Assembly (NCBI GenBank): GCA_902602515.1
Contig: CACKRG010000003.1
Span: forward strand, 124,001 to 188,000
Length of the DNA stretch: 64,000 nucleotides
Reading direction: 5' to 3'
DNA from: an uncultured Alphaproteobacteria bacterium
GTDB taxonomy: Bacteria; Pseudomonadota; Alphaproteobacteria; HIMB59; GCA-002718135
The notes under the pieces are model-generated. The model had not been told where the DNA came from and made no database searches. It saw only the letters and a program-made list of their open reading frames with translations. Shown here one piece after another: positions 24,273 to 34,888 of this stretch. Both the position numbers and the translations under genes were made by a program. Positions within the stretch are counted from its first letter, which is position 1; the number at the start of each line of letters is the position of its first letter.

Positions 24273-25115
24273 CTATTTTTTTCTAAACGTCGATTTTTCA
24301 TAAACTCCAAGGATTTTTAAGTGCTTACAAAAAAACTTCATTTCTTCTAAAGCTAGTATGACAGAAGGATTCTCTGGATGTCCCTCAAAATCGATATAAA
24401 ATTGCGCAACATCAAAACCTTGGGGATGAATATAACTTTCAAGTTTTGTTATATTAACACCATTACTTGCAAATCCTCCGAGGCATTTATATAGAGCAGC
24501 TGGAATACTTCTGACATTAAAAACAAGAGTAGTAATTAAATTTTCTGCATTAACATCAAATGCCATAAGATTTTTCTGCATTACTAAAAAACGTGTTACA
24601 TTATTTTGAGAATCTTGAAAATTTTTTTCCAGTATGTCTAAATTGTAGATTTTAGCTGCAAGTTCTGAAGCTATAGCTGCATCCTCTAAATTCTTTAAAT
24701 CTGAAATCATTTTTGCAGATCCTGCAGTATCTGCTTCTATAATCATTTCTTTATTTAATTTAATAATTTTATTTCTACATTGTGCTATACCTTGCTCATG
24801 ACTATGTATTCTTTTAATATTTGAGATTTTTGAACCTTTTATACCCATTAAATTGTGATTTACTTCTAAGAAATATTCAGCAGTTATTTTCAAGTTTGAC
24901 TCTGGAATTAATCTTTGTGTGTCTGCAACTCTTCCTGCTAAAGAATTTTCAATTGGCACCATAGCAGCATCAGCTTTTCCTATCCTTACTTGTTCAAACA
25001 TTTCTTCAAAAGTTGAGCATGGCAAACTATCTGCCTCAGGATAAAGTTCTTTTCCTGCTTGTTCACTGTATGCACCATTTACGCCTTGGAAAGAAAAGGA
25101 ATTAATTTTTTTCAT
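24273..25115 (-). CDS. pheA: Prephenate dehydratase
   Basis: The 280-residue monofunctional enzyme converts prephenate to phenylpyruvate. The substrate-binding TRFLVMQ motif is present, as is a C-terminal ACT domain with GGFASNGVNITKLES. The ACT motif ends in ESYI in place of ESRP, as in many alphaproteobacterial enzymes, and the domain probably binds phenylalanine for feedback control. No chorismate mutase domain is fused. It overlaps kdsB by 14 bases. Confidence 0.93.
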   Translation of the reverse strand: MKKINSFSFQGVNGAYSEQAGKELYPEADSLPCSTFEEMFEQVRIGKADAAMVPIENSLAGRVADTQRLIPESNLKITAEYFLEVNHNLMGIKGSKISNIKRIHSHEQGIAQCRNKIIKLNKEMIIEADTAGSAKMISDLKNLEDAAIASELAAKIYNLDILEKNFQDSQNNVTRFLVMQKNLMAFDVNAENLITTLVFNVRSIPAALYKCLGGFASNGVNITKLESYIHPQGFDVAQFYIDFEGHPENPSVILALEEMKFFCKHLKILGVYEKSTFRKK

Positions 25116-25836
25116 AACCTGCTCTTATAATACTTTCAGCAGTAATTAAATCTTCTTTTGTATCAACACTGATTGGAATATTTGGCTCAAAAGCAATGCC
25201 AATGGTCATTCCTGCATCCATTGCTCTGTATTGTTCAAGGTTTAGTTCAATTTCGTTCTTGGATCTTGGGAGTTCAACAAATTTAGTCAATGAATTTTTT
25301 GTGTAACTATAAATACCAACATGGTGAAAAATATTTTTCTGCTGATGTTTTATTTTTCTAAAGAAACTCTTTGCCTTTCCTAAAGTTTTATTTTCCCATT
25401 CTATAACAACTTTAGTAACATTTGAATTCATCTCTTCTTCTTGATTAAGGTTAGTTGCAAGTGTTCCAATAGAATAATCATTTTTTAAAGGCTCAAGAAC
25501 TTTTTTAATTTGTTCTGGAAGAATAAGTGGCATATCTCCTTGCAAGTTAATAATATAATCATATTCGATAGTTGAGTTAATTTTCATCAAAGCTGAATAA
25601 ATTCTATCAGTTCCCGATTGTAATTTTGGATCTGTAAGAATTGCTTTACCTCCTAGACTGGTAATCAAATTGAGAACCTCATTTTCAGAGCAGGCAACGA
25701 TTACTTCTCCTACTTTAGAATTTATTGCTTGCTGCCAAACTCTTTGGATCATGGGTTTGCCATCAATTTTTGCCATTGGTTTACCTGGAAAACGACTAGA
25801 TGCCATTCTAGAGGGTATTAAAACTATTGTTTTCAT
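25102..25836 (-). CDS. kdsB: 3-deoxy-manno-octulosonate cytidylyltransferase
   Basis: The 244-residue nucleotidyltransferase activates Kdo with CTP for LPS core synthesis. It begins IPSRMASSRFPGKPM with the CTP-binding loop, and has NLQGDMPLI and HVGIYSYTKNSL. Along with kdsD and lptCAB elsewhere in the window it shows that the organism makes Kdo-containing LPS. kdsB-pheA overlap is frequent in alphaproteobacteria. It diverges from cycM. Confidence 0.94.
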   Translation of the reverse strand: MKTIVLIPSRMASSRFPGKPMAKIDGKPMIQRVWQQAINSKVGEVIVACSENEVLNLITSLGGKAILTDPKLQSGTDRIYSALMKINSTIEYDYIINLQGDMPLILPEQIKKVLEPLKNDYSIGTLATNLNQEEEMNSNVTKVVIEWENKTLGKAKSFFRKIKHQQKNIFHHVGIYSYTKNSLTKFVELPRSKNEIELNLEQYRAMDAGMTIGIAFEPNIPISVDTKEDLITAESIIRAGYEKN

Positions 25837-25927
25837 AATTTATGCGACAATTAGGCTATAAGTTTTAAATTTTGCAATCATTACAAATGTATTCATTCCA
25901 TAAAAAAATCTGTATATGTATTTATAC

Positions 25928-26473
25928 ATGTCAGGCCTTGAAGTTAATAAAATATTAGCATCCATTATATTTGCTGTACTAATTGTTACCTTAATTGGCC
26001 ATTTTGGAGATCTACTTATTGATACTGAACATCATGATCAGAAGGAAACAGCATATAAAATAGATGTTGAAGAATTGGCAATAACTGATGGCACTGTTGC
26101 AAAAAAAGAGGAAATCATTGAGCCAATCTCTGCACTATTAGCTAGTGCATCAATGGAGAACGGGGAAAAACTTTTCAAAAAATGTGCAACTTGTCATAAT
26201 TATGAAAAGGGCGGTGCAAATAAAGTTGGACCTCAGCTATGGAATTTAATTAATCGTCCAAAAGCAAACGTAGAGGGTTTTGCATATTCAAAAGCTTTAG
26301 CCGAATATGGTGGAGAATGGGGATATGAGGAACTTGCAGAGTTTTTGTATAAGCCAAAAAAATATATCAAAGGAACAAAAATGAACTTTGCTGGTCTTAA
26401 AAAAGTTAAGGATCGTGCTGATCTTGTTTATTTCTTGAGAGCTCAATCAGATAGTCCTGTTCCACTTCCTTAA
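25928..26473 (+). CDS. Membrane-anchored cytochrome c, CycM/c552 type
   Basis: The protein has a single N-terminal membrane helix (ILASIIFAVLIVTLIGHFG), a periplasmic linker and a class I cytochrome c domain. The heme motif is CATCH, followed by KVGPQLWNL and the distal methionine in GTKMNFAGL. ATG at 25928 is chosen because MSGLEVNKILA matches the usual CycM start; an in-frame ATG at 25916 adds four residues. CycM carries electrons from the bc1 complex to cytochrome oxidase. Gene order kdsB / cycM divergent is known in this class. Confidence 0.9.
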   Translation: MSGLEVNKILASIIFAVLIVTLIGHFGDLLIDTEHHDQKETAYKIDVEELAITDGTVAKKEEIIEPISALLASASMENGEKLFKKCATCHNYEKGGANKVGPQLWNLINRPKANVEGFAYSKALAEYGGEWGYEELAEFLYKPKKYIKGTKMNFAGLKKVKDRADLVYFLRAQSDSPVPLP

Positions 26474-26484
26474 ACGATAGTTAG

Positions 26485-27261
26485 ATGTCCATAAAAATTG
26501 ATGAGTTTGTTGATTTTGCCAACATGCTTGCAGACTCAGCAACTGCAACTTCCATGAAGTATTTCAGAAAAAATCTAGATGTAGAAAATAAAGATGATGA
26601 AAGTCCAGTTACAGTAGCAGACAAAGAAACTGAAGAAATAATTCGTAATAAAATTAGAAATAATTTTCCAAACCATGGAATTTTAGGAGAGGAGTATGAA
26701 AATGAAAATTTAGATTCAGAATTTATTTGGGTTATTGACCCTATAGATGGTACTCGTAGCTTTATAGCTGGACATAAAGATTTTGGAAATTTAATTTCTC
26801 TGCTGCATAACAATGAACCTATTATAGGAATTATAAATTGTCCTGCCCATAAAGAAAGGTGGATAGGTATAAAAGATAAGAAAACTACATGTAATGGTAA
26901 GAAAGTATTAACATCAGGTGTTAATAAAATTGAAAACGCATATCTTTTTTCTTCTGGAATATTCTTTTATGAACCGATTTTTAGAAAAGGCTTCGAGATT
27001 TTAAAAGAAAAATCAAAATATTATAGACTTGGCGGTGATTGTTATATGTATGGAATGTTATCAAGTGGCTTAATAGATATTGTAGTTGAGGACACGCTTA
27101 AAGCACATGATTATATGGCACTTATAAATGTTATAGAAGGAGCTGGAGGAAAGATTACGGATAAATTTGGAAAGTCAGTTAATTTACAATCTGATGGCAG
27201 CCTGATAGCTTCTAGTTGTGATGAGTTACATGATAAAATTATTAAAATAATTAATAATTAA
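26485..27261 (+). CDS. hisN: Inositol monophosphatase family protein, probable histidinol-phosphatase
   Basis: The 258-residue Mg-dependent phosphatase has metal ligands in GEEYE, WVIDPIDGTRSFIAG and TLKAHDYMAL. The phrases IDGTRSFIAGHKDFGNLI and DYMALINVIEGAGGKI resemble HisN-type histidinol-phosphatases more than SuhB. It would then complete histidine synthesis. Substrate is inferred from motif similarity only. It is followed by a transporter operon 41 bases later. Confidence 0.8.
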   Translation: MSIKIDEFVDFANMLADSATATSMKYFRKNLDVENKDDESPVTVADKETEEIIRNKIRNNFPNHGILGEEYENENLDSEFIWVIDPIDGTRSFIAGHKDFGNLISLLHNNEPIIGIINCPAHKERWIGIKDKKTTCNGKKVLTSGVNKIENAYLFSSGIFFYEPIFRKGFEILKEKSKYYRLGGDCYMYGMLSSGLIDIVVEDTLKAHDYMALINVIEGAGGKITDKFGKSVNLQSDGSLIASSCDELHDKIIKIINN

Positions 27262-27302
27262 AATTTCTTTTTTTTTAAAATAGACTTATATTGATAACTG
27301 TA

Positions 27303-29126
27303 ATGATAAAAGTATTATATTTTTTTCTAATTTTATTTTCTTCAAATAATTTATATTCAAACACAAATATTTCTCACGCAATTTCAATGCATGGTGATCC
27401 AAAATATGAAGAAAATTTTTTAAATTTAGAATATATCGATACAGACTCAATTAAAGGTGGTTCAATTGTTAGAAGTGCCATTGGCACCTTTGATTCTTTT
27501 AATCCCTTTATACTTAAAGGCACGGCTGCTGCTGGAGTAGGGGCATTGTATGAGACACTAACCACTGGATCTAGCGATGAAGCATTTACAGAGTATGGAT
27601 TACTTGCAGAATCTATAGAATGGCCTGACGATAGATCATGGGTATCTTTTGAAATTAGAAAAGAAGCTAGGTGGCATGATGGTGAAAAAATATCAGCTGA
27701 TGATGTAATTTGGACTTTTAATACTTTAATGGAAAAAGGTCATCCATTTTACAAATATTACTATGGTGATGTAAGTGAAGTAATAAAAGAAGATGAGTTA
27801 AAAGTTAGATTTAATTTTAAAAATAATACAAATAAAGAACTTGTGTTAATCGTTGGGCAATTACCAGTTCTGCCAAAACATTACTGGAAGGACAAAAATT
27901 TTGAAGAAACAACTCTTGAGATCCCAATAGGAAGTGGCCCATATAAAATTAAAACATTTGATAGTGGAAGGTCAATTACATACGAATTAAACGAAGAATA
28001 TTGGGGTTTTAAAAACAATATTCCAATTAAAATAGGTAAAGATAATTTTGGAACTATAAGATATGACTATTACAAAGACAGAGGAATTGAAAGAGAAGCA
28101 TTTAAATCAGGTGAGATTGATTTTTTTAGTGAAAACTCTTCTAAAGAATGGGCAACTTCTTATAGTATCGATGCAGTAGAAAAAGGATTAATAGTTAAAG
28201 AATTAATTCAACATGAAAACCCTCAAGGCATGCAAGGTTTTGCTTTTAATTTACGAAAAGATAAATTTAAAGATAGAAGAGTAAGAAAAGCATTATCAAA
28301 TGCATTTGATTTCGAATGGTCAAATAAGAATCTGTTTTTTGATGCTTATAAAAGAACAGATAGTTTTTTTGAAAATTCAGAACTAGCATCTAGTGGGCTG
28401 CCATCTAAAGACGAATTAAAACATTTAAACCCATATTTTGATATTTTGCCTAATGAGATTTTTTCTCAAGAATTTAAAAATCCAGTTACTGACGGTTCTG
28501 GATATATGCGTGAACAACTTCAAGAAGCTGTGGAACTTTTAAAAGAATCTGGATGGCAATTAATTGATGGCAAACTAATCGACCCTTCTACTCAAGAAAA
28601 TTTCTCCTTTGAAATTTTACTAAGGTCACCAGCTTTTGAAAGAATAGTTTTTCCTTTTAAAGATAATCTTGAAAAGTTAGGAATAAATGTAGAAGTAAGA
28701 ACTATAGATAGCGCACAATATCAAAAAAGATTAGAGTCTTTTGACTTTGATATGGTTGTACAATCCTTTTCTCAATCTTTATCTCCCGGGAATGAACAAA
28801 GAAGTTTTTGGGGATCAGATGCTGCAGACACAAATGGTTCAAGAAATATTATTGGTATTAAAAACTATGCTGTTGATGGATTAATTGACAGTTTAATCAA
28901 TGCAAAGGATAGACAAGAGTTAATTACTGTAACGAAAGCGTTAGACCGCGTATTATTATGGAACTATTACGTCATACCTCAGTGGCATATTTCGTCCTAT
29001 AGAGTCCTGTATTGGAATTTTTTTGATCAACCTAAAATAAAACCTAAATATTCACTTGGTTTTGATACTTGGTGGGTTAATAATAATAAATTTGAGCAAG
29101 TTCGAACTAATAGAACTTCAAACTAA
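27303..29126 (+). CDS. ABC transporter solute-binding protein, YejA-like oligopeptide type
   Basis: The 607-residue periplasmic binding protein (SBP_bac_5 family) has a signal peptide (IKVLYFFLILFSSNNLYS). Hallmarks are HGDPKY, SIRxxARWHDG-like FEIRKEARWHDGEKISADDV, and late IPQWHISSYRVLYW. These and the neighbouring YejB/E/F-like genes fit the microcin C/oligopeptide YejA group. It would capture peptides or related solutes in the periplasm. ATG at 27303 gives a clean signal peptide; an upstream TTG at 27291 adds four residues. Confidence 0.88.
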   Translation: MIKVLYFFLILFSSNNLYSNTNISHAISMHGDPKYEENFLNLEYIDTDSIKGGSIVRSAIGTFDSFNPFILKGTAAAGVGALYETLTTGSSDEAFTEYGLLAESIEWPDDRSWVSFEIRKEARWHDGEKISADDVIWTFNTLMEKGHPFYKYYYGDVSEVIKEDELKVRFNFKNNTNKELVLIVGQLPVLPKHYWKDKNFEETTLEIPIGSGPYKIKTFDSGRSITYELNEEYWGFKNNIPIKIGKDNFGTIRYDYYKDRGIEREAFKSGEIDFFSENSSKEWATSYSIDAVEKGLIVKELIQHENPQGMQGFAFNLRKDKFKDRRVRKALSNAFDFEWSNKNLFFDAYKRTDSFFENSELASSGLPSKDELKHLNPYFDILPNEIFSQEFKNPVTDGSGYMREQLQEAVELLKESGWQLIDGKLIDPSTQENFSFEILLRSPAFERIVFPFKDNLEKLGINVEVRTIDSAQYQKRLESFDFDMVVQSFSQSLSPGNEQRSFWGSDAADTNGSRNIIGIKNYAVDGLIDSLINAKDRQELITVTKALDRVLLWNYYVIPQWHISSYRVLYWNFFDQPKIKPKYSLGFDTWWVNNNKFEQVRTNRTSN

Positions 29127-29166
29127 TCATTAACCTTTAGTATAAATAATATAAAATAGTGTTTTA

Positions 29167-30264
29167 ATGGCTTTTTACTTATTTAAAAGACTTCTGCTTA
29201 TTATTCCAACTCTCTTTGGCATAATGTTAATTAACTTTGCTATTGTTCAGATTGTGCCTGGTGGACCTGTTGAACAAATGATTGCGCAAATGACTGGTAC
29301 TGCGGTTGAGTCAACAGCTAGATTTTCCGGAGGTGGTGAGGGAGAAACTTTAGAATTCAGTAATGAAAATTTGTCGGTAAATGAAAGTAAGTACAGAGGT
29401 GCACAAGGTTTAGACCCAGATATTATAGAAGAGATTGAAAAAATGTATGGAATGGATAAGCCAGCTTATGAACGTTTTTTTAAAATGTTAAAAGATTATT
29501 TAACTTTTGATTTTGGAGAAAGTTTTTTTAGAGATCAAAAAGTTACTACATTAGTTATTGATAAAATGCCCGTATCCATTTCACTTGGTTTATGGACAAC
29601 ACTTTTAGTTTATTTAGTTTCAATACCACTTGGAATAAGAAAGGCTATAAAAGATGGATCTAAATTTGATATAGTTTCAAGTTCAATAGTTACAATTGGT
29701 TATGCTATTCCAAATTTTTTATTTGCAGTTATTTTGATAGTATTTTTTGCAGGAGGAAGATTTTATGATATCTTTCCATTAAGAGGATTATTTTCTGAAA
29801 ATTTTGATGAATTAAATTTATTACAAAAAATTTTAGATTACTTTTGGCATTTAGCACTCCCTTTAACAGCAATGCTTGTAAGTGGATTTGCAGGATTAAC
29901 TTTTTTAACTAAAAATTCTTTTTTAGATCAAGTTAATCAACAATATGTAATAACTGCAAGATCAAAGGGATTGTCAGAGAAAAAAGTATTATATGGTCAT
30001 GTTTTCAGAAATGCTATGTTAATTGTAATTGCTGGATTTCCCTCTGCTTTTATTGGAATACTTTTCTCAAGCTCACTATTTATTGAAGTAATTTTTTCTT
30101 TGGATGGGCTGGGCCTTTTAGGATACGAAGCTGCACTTACAAGAGATTATCCAGTTATATTTGCCACTCTTTATTTCTTTTCGTTATTGGGATTAATAAT
30201 GGGTATCATAGGTGATTTTATGTATTCGATAATTGATCCAAGAATTGATTTTGAATCGAGATGA
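29167..30264 (+). CDS. ABC transporter permease, YejB-like
   Basis: The 365-residue permease starts with the typical [20 protein letters not shown] helix. It has a long periplasmic insert (about 45-110, ending [20 protein letters not shown]) and a BPD_transp_1 domain with the cytoplasmic loop [21 protein letters not shown]. The insert is characteristic of YejB. It pairs with the next gene, overlapping it by 4 bases. Confidence 0.9.
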   Translation: MAFYLFKRLLLIIPTLFGIMLINFAIVQIVPGGPVEQMIAQMTGTAVESTARFSGGGEGETLEFSNENLSVNESKYRGAQGLDPDIIEEIEKMYGMDKPAYERFFKMLKDYLTFDFGESFFRDQKVTTLVIDKMPVSISLGLWTTLLVYLVSIPLGIRKAIKDGSKFDIVSSSIVTIGYAIPNFLFAVILIVFFAGGRFYDIFPLRGLFSENFDELNLLQKILDYFWHLALPLTAMLVSGFAGLTFLTKNSFLDQVNQQYVITARSKGLSEKKVLYGHVFRNAMLIVIAGFPSAFIGILFSSSLFIEVIFSLDGLGLLGYEAALTRDYPVIFATLYFFSLLGLIMGIIGDFMYSIIDPRIDFESR

Positions 30265-31292
30265 AAATGAATTTATCCAAACTTAATAGTAGAAGATTAA
30301 ACAATTTTAAAAAAAACAAAAGAGGATATTATTCATTCTGGATATTTAGTATATTATTTTTAATTTCTTTATTTGCAAACTTTATAGCTAATGAAAAACC
30401 TTTATTGATAAAATATAATTCAAAATTTTATTTTCCTGTATTTTATTATTACTCTGAAACTACTTTTGGAGGAGATTTTGAAACAGAAGCTGACTACAAA
30501 GATCCTTATGTAAAAGACTTGATAAATAAAGATGGTTGGATAATTATGCCGATTATTCCTTTTTCCTATAATACAATTATACGAGACCTTAAATCTCCTG
30601 CGCCAGCCCCTCCCTCAAAAAAAAATTGGTTAGGAACAGATGATCAAGCAAGAGATGTCCTAGCGAGACTAATTTATGGATTTAGGATTTCAATATTATT
30701 TGGCTTTACATTAACTTTTTTTTCGATGATAATTGGTGTTACTGCCGGTGCAATTCAAGGCTATTTTGGTGGTAAAACAGATTTATTTTTTCAGAGATTC
30801 ATGGAAGTTTGGTCTGCTATTCCAACACTTTATGTTTTAATAATATTAGCAAGTGTTATTCAACCAAATTTTTGGTGGTTACTTATAATTTTACTTTTAT
30901 TCAGCTGGATGGGTTATGTGGGTGTAGTGAGAGCTGAATTTCTTCGGGCAAGAAATTTTGATTATATAAGAGCTGCTAAAGCATTAGGAGTATCTAATTC
31001 TACAATAATTTTTAGACATATGCTACCAAATGCAACAATAGCAACAGTAACTTTTCTTCCATTTAGCTTAAGTGCTTCGGTCACTGCACTTTCAGGTTTA
31101 GATTTTTTAGGTTTTGGATTACCGCCTGGTTCTGCTTCTTTAGGCGAAATGGTAAACCAAGGGAGAAATAATATACAAGCTCCGTGGTTAGGAATTACAA
31201 GTTTTTTAACTTTGGGCATAATGTTAGGTCTTCTAGTTTTTGTTGGAGAAGCTATTAGAGATTCTCTAGATCCACGAAAAACCTTTAATTAA
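30261..31292 (+). CDS. ABC transporter permease, YejE-like
   Basis: The 343-residue permease has an N-terminal helix ([19 protein letters not shown]), a periplasmic segment with [18 protein letters not shown], and the transport domain with EAA loop [22 protein letters not shown]. The long insert before the LGTDDQARD motif is typical of YejE. It forms a heterodimer with the YejB-like protein. One base separates it from the ATPase gene. Confidence 0.9.
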   Translation: MKMNLSKLNSRRLNNFKKNKRGYYSFWIFSILFLISLFANFIANEKPLLIKYNSKFYFPVFYYYSETTFGGDFETEADYKDPYVKDLINKDGWIIMPIIPFSYNTIIRDLKSPAPAPPSKKNWLGTDDQARDVLARLIYGFRISILFGFTLTFFSMIIGVTAGAIQGYFGGKTDLFFQRFMEVWSAIPTLYVLIILASVIQPNFWWLLIILLLFSWMGYVGVVRAEFLRARNFDYIRAAKALGVSNSTIIFRHMLPNATIATVTFLPFSLSASVTALSGLDFLGFGLPPGSASLGEMVNQGRNNIQAPWLGITSFLTLGIMLGLLVFVGEAIRDSLDPRKTFN

Positions 31293-31293
31293 A

Positions 31294-32871
31294 ATGGAAT
31301 CAATAATATCAATTAAAAATCTTGGTATTGATTTTAATAATCAAAATGAAGTTGTTAAAAATATCAACATAGAAATTGTTAAAGGTAAAACAACCGCAAT
31401 CGTTGGTGAATCTGGTTCAGGTAAAACAGTTTCGGCATTGAGCATTTTGAAACTTCTTCCTAATAATGCGAATATAAAAAATGGTGAAATTATATTTAAT
31501 AATCAAAATATTTTATCTCTAAGTGATAATCAAATAAGAAATATCAGAGGTAATAAGATTGCAACTATTTTTCAAGAGCCAATGACAAGTTTAAATCCAT
31601 TACATACAATAAATAGGCAAATTGAAGAAATTATATTAACGCATAACAAGACAGAAAAAATTAATGCAAAAGAAAAAGTAAAAAAATTATTAAATGAAGT
31701 AGGTCTTGAGGAAATTGCTAAAAGGCCTAAAGTTTATCCCTACGAACTATCAGGTGGACAAAGACAAAGAGCTATGATTGCTATGAGCATAGCCAATAAG
31801 CCTGATTTATTAATAGCTGATGAACCTACGACTGCTCTTGATGTAACAATTCAAATGCAAATTTTAGATTTATTATCACAGCTTCAAAAAAAATTAGGTA
31901 TGACATTACTTTTTATTAGTCATGATTTATCAGTAGTTAAAAAAATATCAGATTATGTCTATGTAATGAAAGAGGGTAAAATTATTGAAAATGGGTCAAC
32001 ATCAGAAGTATTTAAAAATCCTACTCATATTTATACAAAAGAGTTAATAACTTCACAAAGTAATAAAAAAATAAAAGTAAAAAAATTAGAAAAGACAGTA
32101 CTTAAAATTGAAAAACTTAATGTTTGGTATCCAATTAAAAAGGGATTACTGAAAAGGACTGTGGATTATGTAAAGGCTATAAAAAATGTCAGTTTTAATT
32201 TAAATATAGGTGAAAGTATTGGTGTTGTTGGTGAATCAGGATCAGGAAAGACATCCCTTATACTAGCGATATTAAGGTTAATTGAGAGTAGTGGGGATAT
32301 TTATTTTAAAAATATCAATATAAATAAACTCAAAAGTAATCAAATTTTAAATTTAAGAAAAGAGATTCAAATAGTATTTCAAGATCCATTTTCATCATTA
32401 AGCCCACGTATGAATGTTGAAGAAATTATTTGTGAAGGTTTAAGAGTGCATTATCCAAATATTTCTATAGAAAATAGAATAACGAAATTAAAAAATGTCC
32501 TTAATAAGGTTGGGCTAAATTATTCTGAATGTATAGAAAAATACCCTCATGAGTTTTCTGGAGGTCAAAGACAAAGGATTGCAATTGCAAGAGCTTTAAT
32601 ACTTGAACCAAAAATTCTAATTTTAGATGAACCAACATCAGCTTTAGATATTACTATTCAGAATCAAATAATAAATCTTTTAAATAAATTACAAAGTGAG
32701 CTTTTGCTTAGTTATATTTTTATAAGTCATGATATGAAAGTTATTAGGTCAGTTGCTGACAAAATAATAGTTCTAAGAAAAGGTGTTATAATAGAAGAAT
32801 CTTCAAGTGAAAATATTTTTAATAATCCACAAAGTGAATATACAAAAAATCTAATAAAAGCTGTGTTATAA
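31294..32871 (+). CDS. ABC transporter ATPase, fused double domain, YejF-like
   Basis: The 525-residue protein contains two complete ABC domains in tandem. Domain 1 has GESGSGKTVSA, LSGGQRQRAMIAMSIA and LIADEPTTALD; domain 2 has GESGSGKTSLI, FSGGQRQRIAIARAL and LILDEPTSALD. Fused OppD/OppF-like ATPases are characteristic of the YejABEF importer. It powers the two permeases before it. The operon ends here or continues into the TPR-methyltransferase gene, 4 bases later. Confidence 0.92.
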   Translation: MESIISIKNLGIDFNNQNEVVKNINIEIVKGKTTAIVGESGSGKTVSALSILKLLPNNANIKNGEIIFNNQNILSLSDNQIRNIRGNKIATIFQEPMTSLNPLHTINRQIEEIILTHNKTEKINAKEKVKKLLNEVGLEEIAKRPKVYPYELSGGQRQRAMIAMSIANKPDLLIADEPTTALDVTIQMQILDLLSQLQKKLGMTLLFISHDLSVVKKISDYVYVMKEGKIIENGSTSEVFKNPTHIYTKELITSQSNKKIKVKKLEKTVLKIEKLNVWYPIKKGLLKRTVDYVKAIKNVSFNLNIGESIGVVGESGSGKTSLILAILRLIESSGDIYFKNININKLKSNQILNLRKEIQIVFQDPFSSLSPRMNVEEIICEGLRVHYPNISIENRITKLKNVLNKVGLNYSECIEKYPHEFSGGQRQRIAIARALILEPKILILDEPTSALDITIQNQIINLLNKLQSELLLSYIFISHDMKVIRSVADKIIVLRKGVIIEESSSENIFNNPQSEYTKNLIKAVL

Positions 32872-32875
32872 ATAG

Positions 32876-34864
32876 ATGAATACAAATATTAGTACAGAGC
32901 CTAAAAAAGATGAAGCTAATGAATTACTTAAATTATTTAATGAAAAAAAATTTGGTGAATTATTAAATAAGGCTGAGGGCTTAAGATTAATTTATCCTAA
33001 CTCATTATTAATATTTAATATTCTAGGTGCTTCATATTTTGAAGTTGGCGATTACAAAAAATCTCTAGTTTTCTTTAATAATTTAATTCGAAATAAGCCA
33101 AATTATTTTGAAGCTTATTACAATATAGGAAATGTTTATACTAAAATTGGTAAATTAGATTTAGCACTTACATATTATATAAAATCTACTAATTTAAAAA
33201 AAGATTTTTTTGAAGCATTCAACAACATTGGAAATATATATAAAAGAAAAAATCAAAAAAGCTCTGCTATAGTTAATTATATTAAAAGCCTTAAAATAAA
33301 TCCTGATTTTAAAAGATCTTATCATAATTTGGCTGTAGTTTTACAAGATTATATCTTTAATGAGCCCATCCCTAATATCGAAAAATATTTAATTAGGATT
33401 CTTGAAAGTGAGACAATTGTAAGACCTATTGCGATAGCAAATTCAATAATTAGTTATTTACAACTAAATGAGGATTTTAAAAAATTTTTTTATATGAAAG
33501 ATGATAAATATAAAAAAATTCCAATTAATAAAAAAATAAAATTCTTATCAAATTACAAACTATTTACTAAATTATTACAACTTTGCCCTATACCGAATAT
33601 AAAAATTGAAGAAAAATTAAGAGAAATAAGAAAGGAGATACTTTTAAAAGTATCTATAATAGAAAATAGAAATGATAATTTCGAATTAATTAATGCTATT
33701 TCAACTCAATGTTATTTAAATGAATATATTTATGAGATATCAGAAGAGGAAATTTCTGCTCTTAAAAATTTAGAAGAAGAAATATTTAAAAAAATAATAA
33801 TAAATAATCATTCAGCTAATTTGGAAATATTATGTTTATCGTGTTTTAAATCTTTAAATGATTTAGATTGGATAAAGAATATAAAAGAAATTAAAGTCTT
33901 AAATCAAGTATATAAATATCATTATCAAGAAAAACTTGAAGAAGAAGAAATTTCTAAAACAATTAAATCAATTGCAATGATTAAAGATAACATCTCAATT
34001 AAAGTGAAAAGTCAATATGAAGAGAATCCATATCCAAGATGGAATAATATAGGACTAAGTTTTGCCCCAAAAAGTCTAAAAAATGTAATTAAAGATATCA
34101 ATTTAAATATTGCTGAAAATAGTATTTCCGAATTGTCTAAACCTGAAATATTGATTGCTGGTTGCGGAACAGGACAACATGCAATAACATCTGCATCGAA
34201 GTATCTAAATTGTAATATTACTGCCATTGACCTTAGTAAAAGGAGTTTGTCTTATGCAATTAGAAAAGCAAAACATTTTAAATACAATAATATTAAATTC
34301 CTGGAAGGAGATATTTTAGATTTAAAAAGATTAAATAAAAAATTTAATATCATTGAATGCGTAGGAGTATTACATCATATGGATGATCCGTATAATGGGT
34401 GGAAGTGTCTTAAAGATTGTCTTAGAGATGATGGATTAATGTATATTGGCTTGTATAGTGAATTAGCAAGACAAAATATTAAATTGATACGAAATGAAAT
34501 TAAAAAAATGGATATATACCCAGATAAAAAAAATATTATTAATTTTAGAAACAAAATTATAAAATCAAATGAAAAAAAATATCACGACTTAAAAAATAGT
34601 ACAGATTTTTATTCTTTAAGTGCTTTAAGAGATTTAATATTTCATTTTCAAGAACATACTTTTACTTTAGACAAAATAGAGCAAATACTAAAAAAATTAA
34701 ATATGAAATTTATAGGTTTTGAAGATACGTATGTTCTAGAAAAATTTAAATCTTTTAAAAAAAGTGAAAATCAGATTTATAATCTAGAAGATTGGAAAAG
34801 GTTTGAAAATAAAAATCCTAGAATTTTTGCAGGGATGTATCAATTTTGGTGTCAGAAGATTTAA
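32876..34864 (+). CDS. TPR-repeat protein fused to class I SAM-dependent methyltransferase
   Basis: The 662-residue protein begins with about four tetratricopeptide repeats (residues 40-170, for example FFNNLIRNKPNYFEAYYNIG and FFEAFNNIGNIYKRKNQKSS). A helical middle of unknown role follows, then a linker YEENPYPRWNNI and a methyltransferase domain (about 415-560). That domain has motif I ILIAGCGTGQHAI, AIDLSKRSLSYA and the post-motif CVGVLHHMDDP. TPR-methyltransferase fusions of this kind occur in marine alphaproteobacteria near surface-polysaccharide or flagellin-modification genes. Substrate unknown. It has very high lysine, asparagine and isoleucine content. Confidence 0.82.
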   Translation: MNTNISTEPKKDEANELLKLFNEKKFGELLNKAEGLRLIYPNSLLIFNILGASYFEVGDYKKSLVFFNNLIRNKPNYFEAYYNIGNVYTKIGKLDLALTYYIKSTNLKKDFFEAFNNIGNIYKRKNQKSSAIVNYIKSLKINPDFKRSYHNLAVVLQDYIFNEPIPNIEKYLIRILESETIVRPIAIANSIISYLQLNEDFKKFFYMKDDKYKKIPINKKIKFLSNYKLFTKLLQLCPIPNIKIEEKLREIRKEILLKVSIIENRNDNFELINAISTQCYLNEYIYEISEEEISALKNLEEEIFKKIIINNHSANLEILCLSCFKSLNDLDWIKNIKEIKVLNQVYKYHYQEKLEEEEISKTIKSIAMIKDNISIKVKSQYEENPYPRWNNIGLSFAPKSLKNVIKDINLNIAENSISELSKPEILIAGCGTGQHAITSASKYLNCNITAIDLSKRSLSYAIRKAKHFKYNNIKFLEGDILDLKRLNKKFNIIECVGVLHHMDDPYNGWKCLKDCLRDDGLMYIGLYSELARQNIKLIRNEIKKMDIYPDKKNIINFRNKIIKSNEKKYHDLKNSTDFYSLSALRDLIFHFQEHTFTLDKIEQILKKLNMKFIGFEDTYVLEKFKSFKKSENQIYNLEDWKRFENKNPRIFAGMYQFWCQKI

Positions 34865-34888
34865 ATAAATTATGTATTTATTTTAAAT

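Noticed and set aside
34865..34888. Bidirectional terminator between convergent TPR-methyltransferase and SGNH genes
   Set aside because: The A/T-only inverted repeat is too weak and no GC stem is present.
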